This document shows, one piece after another, positions 25,329 through 33,904 of a stretch of DNA of 64,000 bases (position 1 is the stretch's first letter; every line of letters begins with the position of its first letter). Under the pieces are notes generated by a model. That model made no database searches. It was not told the origin of the DNA and saw only the letters and a list, made by a program, of their open reading frames with translations. The position numbers were made by a program, and so were the translations under genes. The DNA is from Rhodococcus oryzae (GTDB taxonomy: Bacteria; Actinomycetota; Actinomycetes; Mycobacteriales; Mycobacteriaceae), in assembly GCF_005049235.1 (NCBI RefSeq), contig NZ_SUMD01000009.1, positions 165,970 to 229,969 of the forward strand. Reading direction: 5' to 3'.

Positions 25329-25865
25329 ATGAGCGGAACCGTGATCATTCTGACCGGCCCACCGGGAGCGGGGAAGAGCACTGTCGCGGCCGCGCTCGCC
25401 CGGAGCTTCGAGCGGGGCGTGCACCTGCATACCGATCACTTCTGGCATTACATTGTCGCCGGGGCGATCCCGCCGTACGAGCCAGCATCCGCTACCCAGA
25501 ACCAGACCGTCATGGACGTCATCGCCGGAGCTGCTTTCACGTACGCGGCAGGCGGATTCACAACGGTACTCGACGGTATCGTCGGGCCGTGGATGCTCGA
25601 TCACTTCCGCAGCCACACAACGGATATCGCCCTCCACTACGTCGTACTCCGGCCCGACCGCAGCACCACTCTCTCGCGCGCTCAGGCTCGCACGGCGCCC
25701 GATGCGCTCGTCGAGGAGCACCCGATTGTCACGATGTGGGCGCAGTTCGCGTCCCTGAGTGAGTACGAGCCGTACGTACTCGACACGTCGACCGACGATG
25801 CGCGCCGCACAATCGAACGCGTCACCGACGCCCTTGCTTCCAGTAGGTTTCGCCTTCGCCTCTAG
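25329..25865 (+). CDS. P-loop NTPase, small kinase/phosphotransferase-like
   Basis: The 178-aa protein starts MSGTVIILTGPPGAGKSTVA, with a Walker A motif. HTDHFWHYI follows, placed where zeta-toxin, chloramphenicol phosphotransferase and gluconate-kinase-like enzymes keep a catalytic Asp. The Arg-rich lid is visible in RPDRSTTLSRAQAR. It probably phosphorylates a small molecule in the cytoplasm, and the substrate is unknown. It stands alone after IS debris. Confidence 0.75.
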   Translation: MSGTVIILTGPPGAGKSTVAAALARSFERGVHLHTDHFWHYIVAGAIPPYEPASATQNQTVMDVIAGAAFTYAAGGFTTVLDGIVGPWMLDHFRSHTTDIALHYVVLRPDRSTTLSRAQARTAPDALVEEHPIVTMWAQFASLSEYEPYVLDTSTDDARRTIERVTDALASSRFRLRL

Positions 25866-25980
25866 GGGGCTCGTATATCGCCCGTGCCCACCAGCATGCG
25901 GCGGGTGCCTCCAAGAAGGGGAACTGCAGGTCGAGCCGCCGGGTGGTGTCTGCTTTCACGAGGGCGGTGTGACGTTCGAC

Positions 25981-26337
25981 ATGGCGCCGCCGCCTCTTCC
26001 GCCGGCCACCAACTGCCACCCGTTCCCTCATCGTGCAGCAGAGCGATCGGCGACAGCAGACGCTGACGAAGGAGTCCTGGTGGTCAAGGGCGATGAGCCA
26101 CTGCCTCCACGCCCCGCAGGGGCTCCGGACCTCTCCGGCGACTTCTTCGACGCGAACGGCAATCCTGTTGCTACCTGGCCACTGCCGCCGTCCGTGATGA
26201 AGGTAGACGCACCGGGGACAACGACGGGAGAGGCCCCGGCGACGTCGAAGGTGGAGGTGCCCGCGACCGCTAAGGTGGCCCCATCTACGACCGCGAGGTC
26301 GAACGCCGAGAGTGCGACACCGTCAGTCCCCAACTGA
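25981..26337 (+). CDS. Uncertain Pro/Thr/Ala-rich protein
   Basis: The frame reads MAPPPLPPATNCHPF, GDEPLPPRPAGAPDLSGDFF, then a low-complexity tail rich in Thr, Ala, Pro and Ser. It may be the C-terminal part of an exported protein whose 5' end is damaged, since open sequence continues upstream without a clear start. The opposite strand is also open. No family was recognised. Confidence 0.3.
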   Translation: MAPPPLPPATNCHPFPHRAAERSATADADEGVLVVKGDEPLPPRPAGAPDLSGDFFDANGNPVATWPLPPSVMKVDAPGTTTGEAPATSKVEVPATAKVAPSTTARSNAESATPSVPN

Positions 26338-26387
26338 TCATCGAACCGCCCCTTTTAGTATAGGGCTTCGCGAAAAGGAAGGAATCT

Positions 26388-26585
26388 ATGACGAACCCGA
26401 TCAAGTCGCAAGTGTTTCTGCGGTCAGTGATGGGCGTCCTCTCATGCATCCTCCTGGGCATCATGGGTTACCAGTTTTTCTCTGGCGCGCCAGCCGATTG
26501 GACATGGCTTTGGCCAGTGCTGCTCCTCATGGCTGCCTGTGCAATCCAGCTGAGCTACCTCGAGTATCAGGGAAAGTCGAAGTAG
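26388..26585 (+). CDS. Small membrane protein (65 aa)
   Basis: AAGGAAGG precedes the ATG at ideal spacing. The protein has two spans: VFLRSVMGVLSCILLGIMGY and TWLWPVLLLMAACAIQLSYL, followed by a basic end. The family is unknown. Confidence 0.7.
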   Translation: MTNPIKSQVFLRSVMGVLSCILLGIMGYQFFSGAPADWTWLWPVLLLMAACAIQLSYLEYQGKSK

Positions 26586-27157
26586 ACGACCGCTTCATTC
26601 GCGCCGTCGCGGCAGGCGATAATGCCTGTCGCGCCGTCGCGCGGTCCGTTCTCGATGACGCTAGGTCAGGTGTGGACATCCCCGGCCGGTTCGCGTAATA
26701 GCAAGTGGAACAGCGCAATTTCGCGGCAGCTTTCAGGGCCGCATCTATTTCAACCCGTTCGTCTGCACTCCTGCGATCAGTGAGCGAGTCGGGTTCAACT
26801 CGTGAGCGCCGCCTTCTCGTATCGGGAGAATCTGTGTCAACTGCGTTGTCTACTTTGGCTGTTTTCGTTCGAGATCTGACCGGACCGGCCCAGTCGGGGC
26901 AGTGGAGTGTCGGCGATACGGATCTTGTGTTCCCTGTTCGTCTCTCGGATGGGCGGTCGGGTTCTTCTGCGGCGACACCTTCGAAACCCCATTTCCAGGC
27001 GGTCCGGGGTGGCGCAGCCCCGTGATGTTGCGTTCGCAGACCACGAACCTTGATGCCGGGCGCAATGACCTGGTGGAGGGCACGTTCAGCCAATCCAGCG
27101 TCGCGTTCGCTAACTCTGCGCTACACGTTCACGACTCCACGCGCCATGCGTGCGTAC
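26586..27157. other. 572 bp without a convincing gene
   Basis: Both strands are open in places but read like non-coding DNA (Arg/Ser-rich). A small hairpin (CAGGC-gataat-GCCTG) near 26613 is flanked by two copies of GCGCCGTCGCG and may be a terminator for the membrane-protein gene. Confidence 0.35.
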
Positions 27158-28081
27158 TCAGCGAATGTTCGCTACTGCTTGCTCCATATCCTGCGCGAGA
27201 AGGTAGTGGTTCAGCGCGATGGCGGACTTCGACCCAGCGCCGGCGGCCGTGATCAACTGAGCTGGGGAGTCGATGACGTTGCCTGCTGCCCACACTCCGG
27301 GCACGCTGGTGAGGCCGGTCGGATCGGTTGCGACCCAGCCATCCTCGCCTGCATCGCACCCCAGAGCGGTGAGCAGGTCATCGTGCGGCACGAAGCGAGG
27401 ACCAACGAACACTGTTGACCGCGGAACAATCCGGCCGTCAGCCAACTCGACACCGCACATCCGACCGTCCTGCACCACCATCCCCGACACGTCTCCGTCG
27501 ACGATGCGGATCCCGCGGGCGGTCAGCCGCGTGCGTTCTTCGGCGTCCAGGACGATCCGGTTTGGAAAGAACACCACGTCGTCAGACCATTGGCGCACCA
27601 GCGACGCCTGGTGCATGGTGAACGGTCTGTTGTTGCCGCCGAGCACCGCAATCGGCGTGTCACGAACCTCGTAGCCGTGGCAGTAGGGGCAGTGCAGGAC
27701 GCCGACGCCCCACTGCTCGCGCAGGCCGGGGATCTCGGGTAACTCATCGCGAAGCCCGGTGGCGACGATAACGGCGCGCGTGGCTACGTCGGGGCCGCCG
27801 CTGTGGCGTACGACGAACTGACGAGCACCGAGCTTTTCGACGGCCAGCGCTCGGCCCGGAATTACCTTGCCGCCGTATCCAATCACTTCGGCGCGGCCGT
27901 CGGCGAGTAGCTGCGTGGGGGACATTCCGTCCCGAGACAAGAAGCCGTGCAGGTGTTCTGCAGGGGCGTTGCGGGGTTTGCCGGCGTCGACCACCACCAC
28001 CCGGCGGCGAGCACGGGCCAGCAGCGTCGCAGCGCTCAGTCCCGCCGCACCGCCGCCGATCACCACTACGTCGTACTCCAT
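27158..28081 (-). CDS. Thioredoxin-reductase-like FAD/NAD(P) oxidoreductase
   Basis: The 307-aa protein has an N-terminal FAD motif (DVVVIGGGAAGLSAATLLAR), a redox pair in LHCPYCHGYEV (CPYC) and a second dinucleotide region (PIAVLGGNNRP) in which the classical GxGxxA/G is degraded. It ends with PGVWAAGNVIDSPAQLITAA. The layout is that of low-molecular-weight TrxR-like enzymes. The altered NADPH motif resembles deazaflavin- or ferredoxin-type variants, or gliotoxin-type oxidases. The partner is unknown. A MarR gene is divergent, with an operator at 28306. Confidence 0.82.
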   Translation of the reverse strand: MEYDVVVIGGGAAGLSAATLLARARRRVVVVDAGKPRNAPAEHLHGFLSRDGMSPTQLLADGRAEVIGYGGKVIPGRALAVEKLGARQFVVRHSGGPDVATRAVIVATGLRDELPEIPGLREQWGVGVLHCPYCHGYEVRDTPIAVLGGNNRPFTMHQASLVRQWSDDVVFFPNRIVLDAEERTRLTARGIRIVDGDVSGMVVQDGRMCGVELADGRIVPRSTVFVGPRFVPHDDLLTALGCDAGEDGWVATDPTGLTSVPGVWAAGNVIDSPAQLITAAGAGSKSAIALNHYLLAQDMEQAVANIR

Positions 28082-28305
28082 TGTGACTCCCCTCCAGCCC
28101 GCGTCAATGCATGGCGCGAGCACGTCCACTCGTCAAGTAATGTCGAACTTCCGTAACCCTCAACGTCTTTCGAGTCAGCTCTGCAGCATGGCTTGCGCCC
28201 GCAGCCTGGGGCTCGCCCGGCATCGCCGCCTCCGACGGAGCCCCTGCTGACCGTGGTAGCCACCGTCGCCTGAGGCGGTGGGTTACGCTGGGCAACCTAA
28301 CAGAC

Positions 28306-28321
28306 TGTTTACTAGTTAACA
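28306..28321. promoter_or_regulatory. Predicted MarR operator
   Basis: TGTTTACTAGTTAACA is a 16-bp palindrome with one mismatched pair, ending three bases before the first ATG of the marR gene. It is well placed to repress marR and the divergent flavoprotein gene. Confidence 0.65.
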
Positions 28322-28324
28322 AAG

Positions 28325-28840
28325 ATGGTGGCGATGACTAACCCCTCACTCCGATCACGCACCTGCAAGCTGTGGCGTGAGCACAACCCCACTCTGGACA
28401 CTTCGCCGATGGAGGTTGTGGCGCAGGTGAAACGAATTTCCGCGTTGCTCGAGCTCGCCGTCGAACCCGTCTACAACAATGCGGATCTCACCGTTGCTGA
28501 GGTGGAACTACTCGTCCCCCTGCGGTATGCAGACGAGGCAGTCACCGCCATCCGCCTGGCGGAACTCCTCGGCATGACCAGAGCGGGGGTCAGTAAGAAC
28601 CTGGCCAAACTCGAGAGACGGGGCTTGCTCAACCGTGCGCCAAATCCCACTGATGGACGCTCGGCTTTCATCAATCTGACGGACGCCGGGATACGTGCCA
28701 TCGACCATGTCTTCCCTCGCGAACTAGACGCTCACGCACAGCTACTCGCCGGACTCGGGCCTGACCGGGACAAGGTCCTCGTCGCTTTGACTCACCTGGC
28801 CGAAGCCATGGAATCACAGCTCAGCCGACCCGCGGAGTAG
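28325..28840 (+). CDS. MarR-family transcriptional regulator
   Basis: This 171-aa protein has a MarR winged helix: AVTAIRLAELLGMTRAGVSK, NLAKLERRGLLNRAPNPTDG, RSAFINLTDAGIRAI. There are two possible starts: ATG 28325 and ATG 28334, the latter with GGTGGCG before it. The strong palindrome just upstream suggests autoregulation. Being divergent from a CPYC flavoprotein, it may sense oxidants or electrophiles, which is inference. Confidence 0.87.
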   Translation: MVAMTNPSLRSRTCKLWREHNPTLDTSPMEVVAQVKRISALLELAVEPVYNNADLTVAEVELLVPLRYADEAVTAIRLAELLGMTRAGVSKNLAKLERRGLLNRAPNPTDGRSAFINLTDAGIRAIDHVFPRELDAHAQLLAGLGPDRDKVLVALTHLAEAMESQLSRPAE

Positions 28841-29013
28841 GCCGCCCGAACCGGACTGATGTGAGCTGCGATTCGTAATCTGTTGCGATGCTTGAGATTT
28901 TTGGCCAGTTCGCCCGCATCGTGCATGCCAACTGGTGTCGTATGGCTATCCTCCGTCCTATTAGGGGGTGCGGGTTCAATCCTGTACAGCACGTTCAATA
29001 GGGGGCAATTCGA

Positions 29014-29943
29014 ATGACGGACGCAGCGCGATATGCCGGTTTCCTTCCGGAGAACTACCGATCGACTCACCGCGAACCGGAATCAACGTGGTGGCAGTGG
29101 CGCGGCCGCCGTGTCCACATCGCACGCGCGTCTCGCCCCGACGCGCCTATTCGCGTCATGGGCATCCACGGTGCCGGTGGCCACGCCATGGCTCTCTGGC
29201 CCTTCGCGTCCCTCGCCGCCGACGAAGGCGTCGACATCCTTTTCCCTGACATGCCCATATACGGATTCACCGCAGAGCCTCGGCCTGGGCAGGTTCGATA
29301 CCGAGATTGGATCGATCTGCTCTGCGACTTAGTCGATACCGAGCGGGCCCGCGACCCGCGTCCGCTGATTCTCTTCGGAGCGAGCATGGGCGGGATGATG
29401 GCGTACGAAGTCGCCGCTCGCACAGGTCAAATCGCTGCTGTACTGGCGACGTGCTTGCTCGACCCCGCCGATCCCGAAGCCCGCGCGGCCACAGCCCGAT
29501 GGGGAGTCGCTGGGAAAGCTGCACCCACACTTCTGCCGCCCATGGCTCGAGTAGCCGGCGGACTCCGCCTGCCGATCAAGTGGCTCGTAGGCATGGACCG
29601 GATGAGCAACAACCCTGACCTGTCTCGCATGTGTGGTTCTGATCCACGAGGAGGCGGAGTCCGAGTTCCTCTCGGCTTCCTCGCCGACTGGTTCACATAC
29701 CCGCATGCCGCACCCGAGCAGTTCACCGCCGCCCCGGTCACGCTTCTTCACCCCGCAGCTGACCGATGGACTCCGCCGCAGCCCAGCTTGCGATTCCTTG
29801 ACCGTATCGCCGCACCTACGCAGTCAGTTCTCCTGGAGAACTGCGGGCACTTCCCGATCGAAGAACCCGGGCTGACACAGCTGATCACCGCTGCGCGATG
29901 CGTGATCGCTGAGGTGCAGAGCAGGGCTAACCGCGGTGCTTGA
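29014..29943 (+). CDS. Alpha/beta hydrolase
   Basis: The 309-aa protein has an oxyanion-region motif (VMGIHGAGGHAMALWPFASL), a nucleophile elbow GASMGG, and a late Asp and His (HPAADRWTPPQPS, NCGHFPIEEPG). The Ser-Asp-His triad therefore looks complete. It is cytoplasmic with no signal peptide. Substrate unknown (ester, lipid or lactone). It is followed, after a 220-bp GATGG-rich tract, by repeat copy 5. Confidence 0.85.
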   Translation: MTDAARYAGFLPENYRSTHREPESTWWQWRGRRVHIARASRPDAPIRVMGIHGAGGHAMALWPFASLAADEGVDILFPDMPIYGFTAEPRPGQVRYRDWIDLLCDLVDTERARDPRPLILFGASMGGMMAYEVAARTGQIAAVLATCLLDPADPEARAATARWGVAGKAAPTLLPPMARVAGGLRLPIKWLVGMDRMSNNPDLSRMCGSDPRGGGVRVPLGFLADWFTYPHAAPEQFTAAPVTLLHPAADRWTPPQPSLRFLDRIAAPTQSVLLENCGHFPIEEPGLTQLITAARCVIAEVQSRANRGA

Positions 29944-29994
29944 CGGCACACAGACGCGCTCACGGCGGACGGGCGCTGGCGCTGGACGTGCACG

Positions 29995-30170
29995 CTGGGT
30001 GGGTGGAAGCGCGGATTGATGGATGGCCACCCCACCTGGATGGCCACCCACATGGAAGTGCGTGCGGACTGGATGACTGGACGCGCGCGTGTGTGGATGG
30101 GCGCATGGGGTCTGATGGATGGAGAATGGAGTGCTGGACCGCGGCCGTGGATGGAGGCCATGGAATGGTG
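29995..30170 (+). repeat. GGATGG-rich simple-sequence region before repeat copy 5
   Basis: Many GGATGG, TGGATGG and ATGGCC words occur over about 175 bp (for example GATTGATGGATGGCC, CTGGATGGCCACCCA, GATGGATGGAGAATGG). Similar tracts lie before copies 2, 3, 6 and 8. No gene is seen. Confidence 0.6.
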
Positions 30171-30300
30171 GATCGAATGGATGGAAGGGCGTTCACCAAT
30201 GGCGGAGCGCGCTGGGCTGCATGGGGATTGAGTAGGTTGACCAGTCGGTGATCACACTTAGCGGGGGTTCCTGATCACACAAATCTGGAGTATTTCCAGA
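30171..30300 (+). repeat. Dispersed repeat, copy 5
   Basis: The copy runs from GAATGGATGGAAGGGCGTTC to TTTCCAGA. Its block has TGGGCTGCATGGGGATTGAG, and the 3' hairpin is TCTGGA/TCCAGA. Frame 1 reads MDGRAFTNGGARWAAW, GLSRLTSR, stop. Confidence 0.87.
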
Positions 30301-30384
30301 TCGGCGCGACTGCCAGCCGCACGGTCGAGGTGCCGGTTTGAGTGATCGGTGCCGTGTCGACGAAATGCCTTGCGGGGAGATCCC

Positions 30385-30744
30385 TTACGGCCCGCCCTGC
30401 AGTGCGTATGGAAGATATTCACCTGGCTGTACAGCCAGGTAGAGGACGGTTGGGGTGTCTGGCCCGCTCACCGCGTAAACGTCCCACCCGGGTGAGCCGA
30501 TATGCGTTACGACGGCAAACGGGCGACCCTCTCTTTCATGGATTGCAACACCAGGCAGCTGCGACACAGTTCGACTGGTGTCTCCGCTGACGTATTGCCG
30601 ACCGTTCAACTCAATTTCTCGCGGGTATGTTGATCCGCCCGAGAAGAACAGGAAATAGGCGCCAATCCCCAGGGCCGCGATCACGAGCACACACGACACG
30701 ATGAGAGCAGGCCGTTGTTGTAGAGCGGACTTCGCGAGGGGCAT
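30385..30744 (-). CDS. Membrane-anchored hypothetical protein (119 aa)
   Basis: From ATG 30744 (MPLAKSALQQRPALIVSC) the protein has one N-terminal span (LIVSCVLVIAALGIGAYFLF), then a small outer domain (YPREIELNGRQYVSGDTSRT, DVYAVSGPDTPTVLYLAVQP). The family is unknown. It lies alone between repeat copies 5 and 6 and is read toward copy 5. Confidence 0.65.
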   Translation of the reverse strand: MPLAKSALQQRPALIVSCVLVIAALGIGAYFLFFSGGSTYPREIELNGRQYVSGDTSRTVSQLPGVAIHEREGRPFAVVTHIGSPGWDVYAVSGPDTPTVLYLAVQPGEYLPYALQGGP

Positions 30745-30886
30745 CTCGACAGAGTACGGGCGCCATATGGATCGACGGGACCTTGTTTTCCATCTGGTCG
30801 GTCGTGGAGCGCTGGTCGGGTCGGGTCGGGTCGCGCGCGCACGCGTGGATGGCGCGCGCGGCGCGGCGCGATGGACGGCCGGCGGC

Positions 30887-31023
30887 ATGGATGGTGGATG
30901 ACGTGGAGGGGTGTTCACCAATGGCGGAGCGTGGTGGGCGGCATGCGGATTGGATAGGTCTACCGGTCGGTAATCACACTTAAGGAGGGCTCCGGATCAC
31001 ACAAATCTGGAAGAGTTCCAGAT
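30887..31023 (+). repeat. Dispersed repeat, copy 6
   Basis: The copy carries GGAGGGGTGTTCACCAATGG and TACCGGTCGGTA, and ends with an 8-bp perfect hairpin ATCTGGAA-gag-TTCCAGAT followed by TTT. Here the 3' end looks like a small terminator. It lies just upstream (on the other strand) of the gene at 30385-30744. Confidence 0.88.
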
Positions 31024-31273
31024 TTTGTCAGTCCGTGTGCGCTCGAGTCACGTATAGGCCAGCTCTCCCGGACTGAGATGCAGGACGGGCTACCGGGACA
31101 CCTGCAGCCGGCCTCTGGTTGAGGTCGGATTTACTGGGGGAAGTCGAGAGGGCCGTCCGCGTTGGCGATCGTCATACAGGACACCAGATTCACGACCGTT
31201 CCTTGCGATGAGGGATCGGATCAGCCCGCAACGAACGGTGCAATGTACGTGATGTCACACATAGGGTGTCGAG

Positions 31274-31732
31274 GTGTCCAACAAGAACGCGAGGGGGCCG
31301 CGGCAGGTCGAGCTCATCGGTCCTGTCGCCGGGGTGGTGACGTATTCGATCGCGGGTGGTCTCATCTTGGCCGGGCCGATCGCCGGGTGGGGCGACGGTT
31401 CGTTGGCGACGGGCCTGTGGATAGGAGTCTTCACTCTCCCGTTCGGAATCGGGATTGCAGTCAGTACTTACCGGTGGCGTTGGAACGAAAAGCGATTCCA
31501 GGCCGCCGGGATCGCGGGGACGCTGAAGATCCTGGCCGTCAACCGGATCCGGAGCAGCGACGAGAGCCAGTACATCGCCGAACTGACGGTCCGTATCAGT
31601 GGCCCGGGTTTTGACACGTTCGAGACAGACTGCGAGGTGCCGACAAGCAGCATGCGACCGCAGTTCGGTGACCGGCTCACGGTGATGGTCGAACCGTCCG
31701 ACCTCACCTTCGCCATCTTCCAGCAGGATTAG
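31274..31732 (+). CDS. Two-span membrane protein with cytoplasmic C-terminal domain
   Basis: The 152-aa protein (GTG start) has spans around residues 16-35 and 45-63 (GPVAGVVTYSIAGGLILAGP, ATGLWIGVFTLPFGIGIAVS). A domain of about 85 residues with alternating strands follows (QYIAELTVRISGPGFDTFET, FGDRLTVMVEPSDLTFAIF). It resembles actinobacterial membrane proteins with an OB-like tail, but no family is certain. It is the only gene between repeat copies 6 and 7. Confidence 0.7.
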   Translation: MSNKNARGPRQVELIGPVAGVVTYSIAGGLILAGPIAGWGDGSLATGLWIGVFTLPFGIGIAVSTYRWRWNEKRFQAAGIAGTLKILAVNRIRSSDESQYIAELTVRISGPGFDTFETDCEVPTSSMRPQFGDRLTVMVEPSDLTFAIFQQD

Positions 31733-32068
31733 CACCGATCGTCCTGCTCAATGATCGCGATACAGGACTGCCGACAGCGATAGCGATCGGCTATTAATGC
31801 GAATGTCGGAGCAAGATCGAGGGACTGGTCCGCAGCAAGCGGGAGGACGCGACGGATCATGACGGGAGTCTGAGAACCGTCACGAAGTCAGCCGATTCGG
31901 GCGTCTCCGAACCCGGTGAGGGGGAGACCGGCGAGCGCCCGGGGGACCCGCGGGGCAGTCGACTACGGACGTCGAGCGTCACGCTGTTTGACGGTGCACC
32001 TCCCGGCCACGGCATCGTGCTGACCCGCCCATCCGTAGAGGACTTTGCCGAAGCAGAACAGAGAGGGA
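31733..32068. other. 336-bp stretch with a possible gene remnant
   Basis: Near 31985-32065 one + frame reads TLFDGAPPGHGIVLTRPSVE, DFAEAEQRGRW and runs into repeat copy 7. It looks like the tail of a protein cut by the repeat. The family is not recognised and no start is seen. Confidence 0.3.
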
Positions 32069-32192
32069 GATGGGTGGAGGGGTGTTCACCAATGGCGGAG
32101 CGGACTGGGCTGCATGCGAACTGGATAGGTTGACCAGTCGGAAATCACACTTAAGAACGGCTCCAGATCACACAAATCTGGATGAGTTCCAG
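32069..32192 (+). repeat. Dispersed repeat, copy 7
   Basis: GGAGGGGTGTTCACCAATGG leads into the block, and the 3' hairpin is intact. Frame 1 lacks the usual stop (AAA instead of TAA/TGA). Homology with the partial copy at 37278 continues beyond the repeat to about 32294. Confidence 0.88.
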
Positions 32193-32435
32193 GGTTCATG
32201 TCGGTTGAAGTCCGTTGGGCCCAGGTTCCCTGGCCTGACACGCAGGAGTGTTGCCAGAACGCCTGTGCTGCCCTCCCGTTGTCGAGATGCGGGACGAGGA
32301 TGATCACCTAGACGGGTAGGGCTTACCCAGGCTTCGCGAGCAGGCGTTGACTAGGGTGCCAGCGTGACGTACTCGTGGTCGGGTGTCGGGCCGGAGAACT
32401 GCTAGTTGGGGCTCGGGCGCTTGAAGGAGTCGATC

Positions 32436-32672
32436 GTGGATGACATCGAACCTATGAACATGATCGAGCAGGAAAGCCTCGAGCTGGGTAGCCCTCATCG
32501 CTACTGGATGTGGGCGACGAGCGTGACCATGTTCGTTGCCGGGTTCGTTTCGATCCTGCTGGGCTTTCCATGGTGGAGCGCCGTGTTGATCCTCGTGGTG
32601 GCTGTTTCGATTTGGTCAGTTGGGGAGCGCTTCTTGTTCTGCGGTGGAACGGCCTGCTCCGAAAAGCAGTAA
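32436..32672 (+). CDS. Small membrane protein (78 aa)
   Basis: The GTG at 32436 follows GAAGGAG by seven bases. The protein has two close spans (WATSVTMFVAGFVSILLGFP, SAVLILVVAVSIWSVGERFL) and a short cytoplasmic end with two cysteines. The family is unknown. It is the first gene after repeat copy 7. Confidence 0.65.
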   Translation: MDDIEPMNMIEQESLELGSPHRYWMWATSVTMFVAGFVSILLGFPWWSAVLILVVAVSIWSVGERFLFCGGTACSEKQ

Positions 32673-32800
32673 TGGGCGAAGAGAGTGACGCCGGTGGGGT
32701 CAGTCATCTTGACCACACCGCTCCGGAGTAGAGGTCGTTCCACGGTGCCGGTGGCAACGGGATACGGTGGCGATCAGCAGCAGATGAGGGGGAAATTAGA

Positions 32801-32944
32801 ATGCATCAATCCAGCTGGCGGGGAATGACTTTCACGGAGATCGCCCGAACCTGGGTTCGCTACCAACGAGCACACCTCGCCTGGAGCGTCCCCATCCTGA
32901 CCTTCGCGGCGGTCATGTCCTTCATCGTTCTGCGCATCAACTAG
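32801..32944 (+). CDS. Single-span small protein (47 aa)
   Basis: AGGGGGAAATTAGA precedes the ATG. The peptide MHQSSWRGMTFTEIARTWVR has a basic amphipathic start followed by a span (WSVPILTFAAVMSFIVLRIN). It resembles the small membrane proteins of neighbouring genes. No family known. Confidence 0.55.
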   Translation: MHQSSWRGMTFTEIARTWVRYQRAHLAWSVPILTFAAVMSFIVLRIN

Positions 32945-33061
32945 ACACAACATCGCGCACCGGGGCGCGCCGCTTCCGGTGTTCAGAGCAATGAACGACC
33001 CGGCACCCACCAGCGGCGGCGAGTAGGGGCCGCGCCACAAACGACCAGGGGGAGCCGCCAG

Positions 33062-33400
33062 ATGCGCAAAGCGCTAGCACTGCTCGGCATCGCGGCCAGC
33101 CTCGTCGTCTACATCGCTGCGTTCTCCGTCAATGCCCCAATCGAAGTGTGCATCTCGCAGCCGATCATCCCGCCATCGATGCTGGCCGGTGGCGATCCAG
33201 TGGTGGCCTCCCCAGCGAACTTCCAGAAAGCCTGGGTCGTCATCGTCGCGTCGCGCTGTGAACTGACCTTCCCCGCTACGGGCACTCACGCCTCGACTCT
33301 CGTCATCGAATGGGGCCCATCAGCACTCGCCATCGCCGGCCTGATCGGCGCAGCATCGTCGCTGTGGATCTGGTTCAAATGCAGGAGTAGAGAAGATTGA
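33062..33400 (+). CDS. Two-span membrane protein (112 aa)
   Basis: GGGGAG lies six bases before the ATG. The protein has an N-terminal span (ALLGIAASLVVYIAAF), a central outer loop with cysteines (VCISQ, SRCELTF), and a C-terminal span (ALAIAGLIGAASSLWIWFKC). The family is unknown. Its stop overlaps the TTG start of the next gene, so the two are probably co-translated. Confidence 0.65.
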   Translation: MRKALALLGIAASLVVYIAAFSVNAPIEVCISQPIIPPSMLAGGDPVVASPANFQKAWVVIVASRCELTFPATGTHASTLVIEWGPSALAIAGLIGAASSLWIWFKCRSRED

Positions 33401-33648
33401 AAGAGCGGGAAACGGGGAGGGCGCTACCGACGCTGTGGCAGCCTTGCAGGATGTCATTGGATGGTCGACGCTTGTCGCCACTGTTTGGCGCGATGATCAC
33501 GCTGTGCGTGTTGTGCGCCGCCTTCGTTGATGTGCCGGGTATGGCAATTGCTGGCTGGACGCTGGTGTTGGTCCTTGCTCCAGCGTGGATGGTGACAATG
33601 ATCCGATCCCGGAGTTCTTCTGACGAGCGGCGATCAGCGGAGCGTTGA
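33397..33648 (+). CDS. Small membrane protein (83 aa)
   Basis: It starts at a TTG that overlaps the previous stop by four bases (translational coupling). There are two spans: SPLFGAMITLCVLCAAFVDV and AGWTLVLVLAPAWMVTMIRS, then a charged tail. The family is unknown. It is the last gene before repeat copy 8. Confidence 0.5.
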   Translation: MKERETGRALPTLWQPCRMSLDGRRLSPLFGAMITLCVLCAAFVDVPGMAIAGWTLVLVLAPAWMVTMIRSRSSSDERRSAER

Positions 33649-33770
33649 CCGTCACGGCTCTCCCAGACTGGATGGCGCGCCGCAGAGCCTGCCGACGCCA
33701 TGGAGTGCGATGGACGCGCATGGATGGAGCGCTGGAGAGAGAAAGATGGACGCGCGCGCGGTCAGGATAT

Positions 33771-33904
33771 GGATGGATGGAGAGAATGGAGGAGTGGTCA
33801 CCAATGGCGGAGCGTGCTGGGCTGCGTGCGGATTGGATAGGTTGACCAGTCCGTGATCACACTTAACGAGGGTCCCTGATCACACAAATCTGGATGGGTT
33901 CCGG
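33771..33904 (+). repeat. Dispersed repeat, copy 8
   Basis: It begins GGATGGATGGAGAGAATGGA and carries GTGGTCACCAATGGCGG. The 3' hairpin is weakened (TCTGGA/TCCGGG). It lies 120 bp after the preceding gene. Confidence 0.87.

Noticed and set aside
26527..27093. 188-codon minus strand frame
   Set aside because: It is Arg/Ser/Thr-rich with no motifs or ribosome site, and overlaps the 3' end of the small membrane protein.
29995..30190. GATGGATGGA tracts as a CRISPR array
   Set aside because: The words are 6-10 bp and irregular, without spacers of constant length. No cas genes are present.
9481..33904. Calling the dispersed repeats integron attC sites
   Set aside because: No R''/R' core pair (RYYYAAC...GTTRRRY) is found at the ends, no IntI gene is in the window and several intervals hold multi-gene units in mixed orientation. 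The analogy is kept only as a hypothesis.
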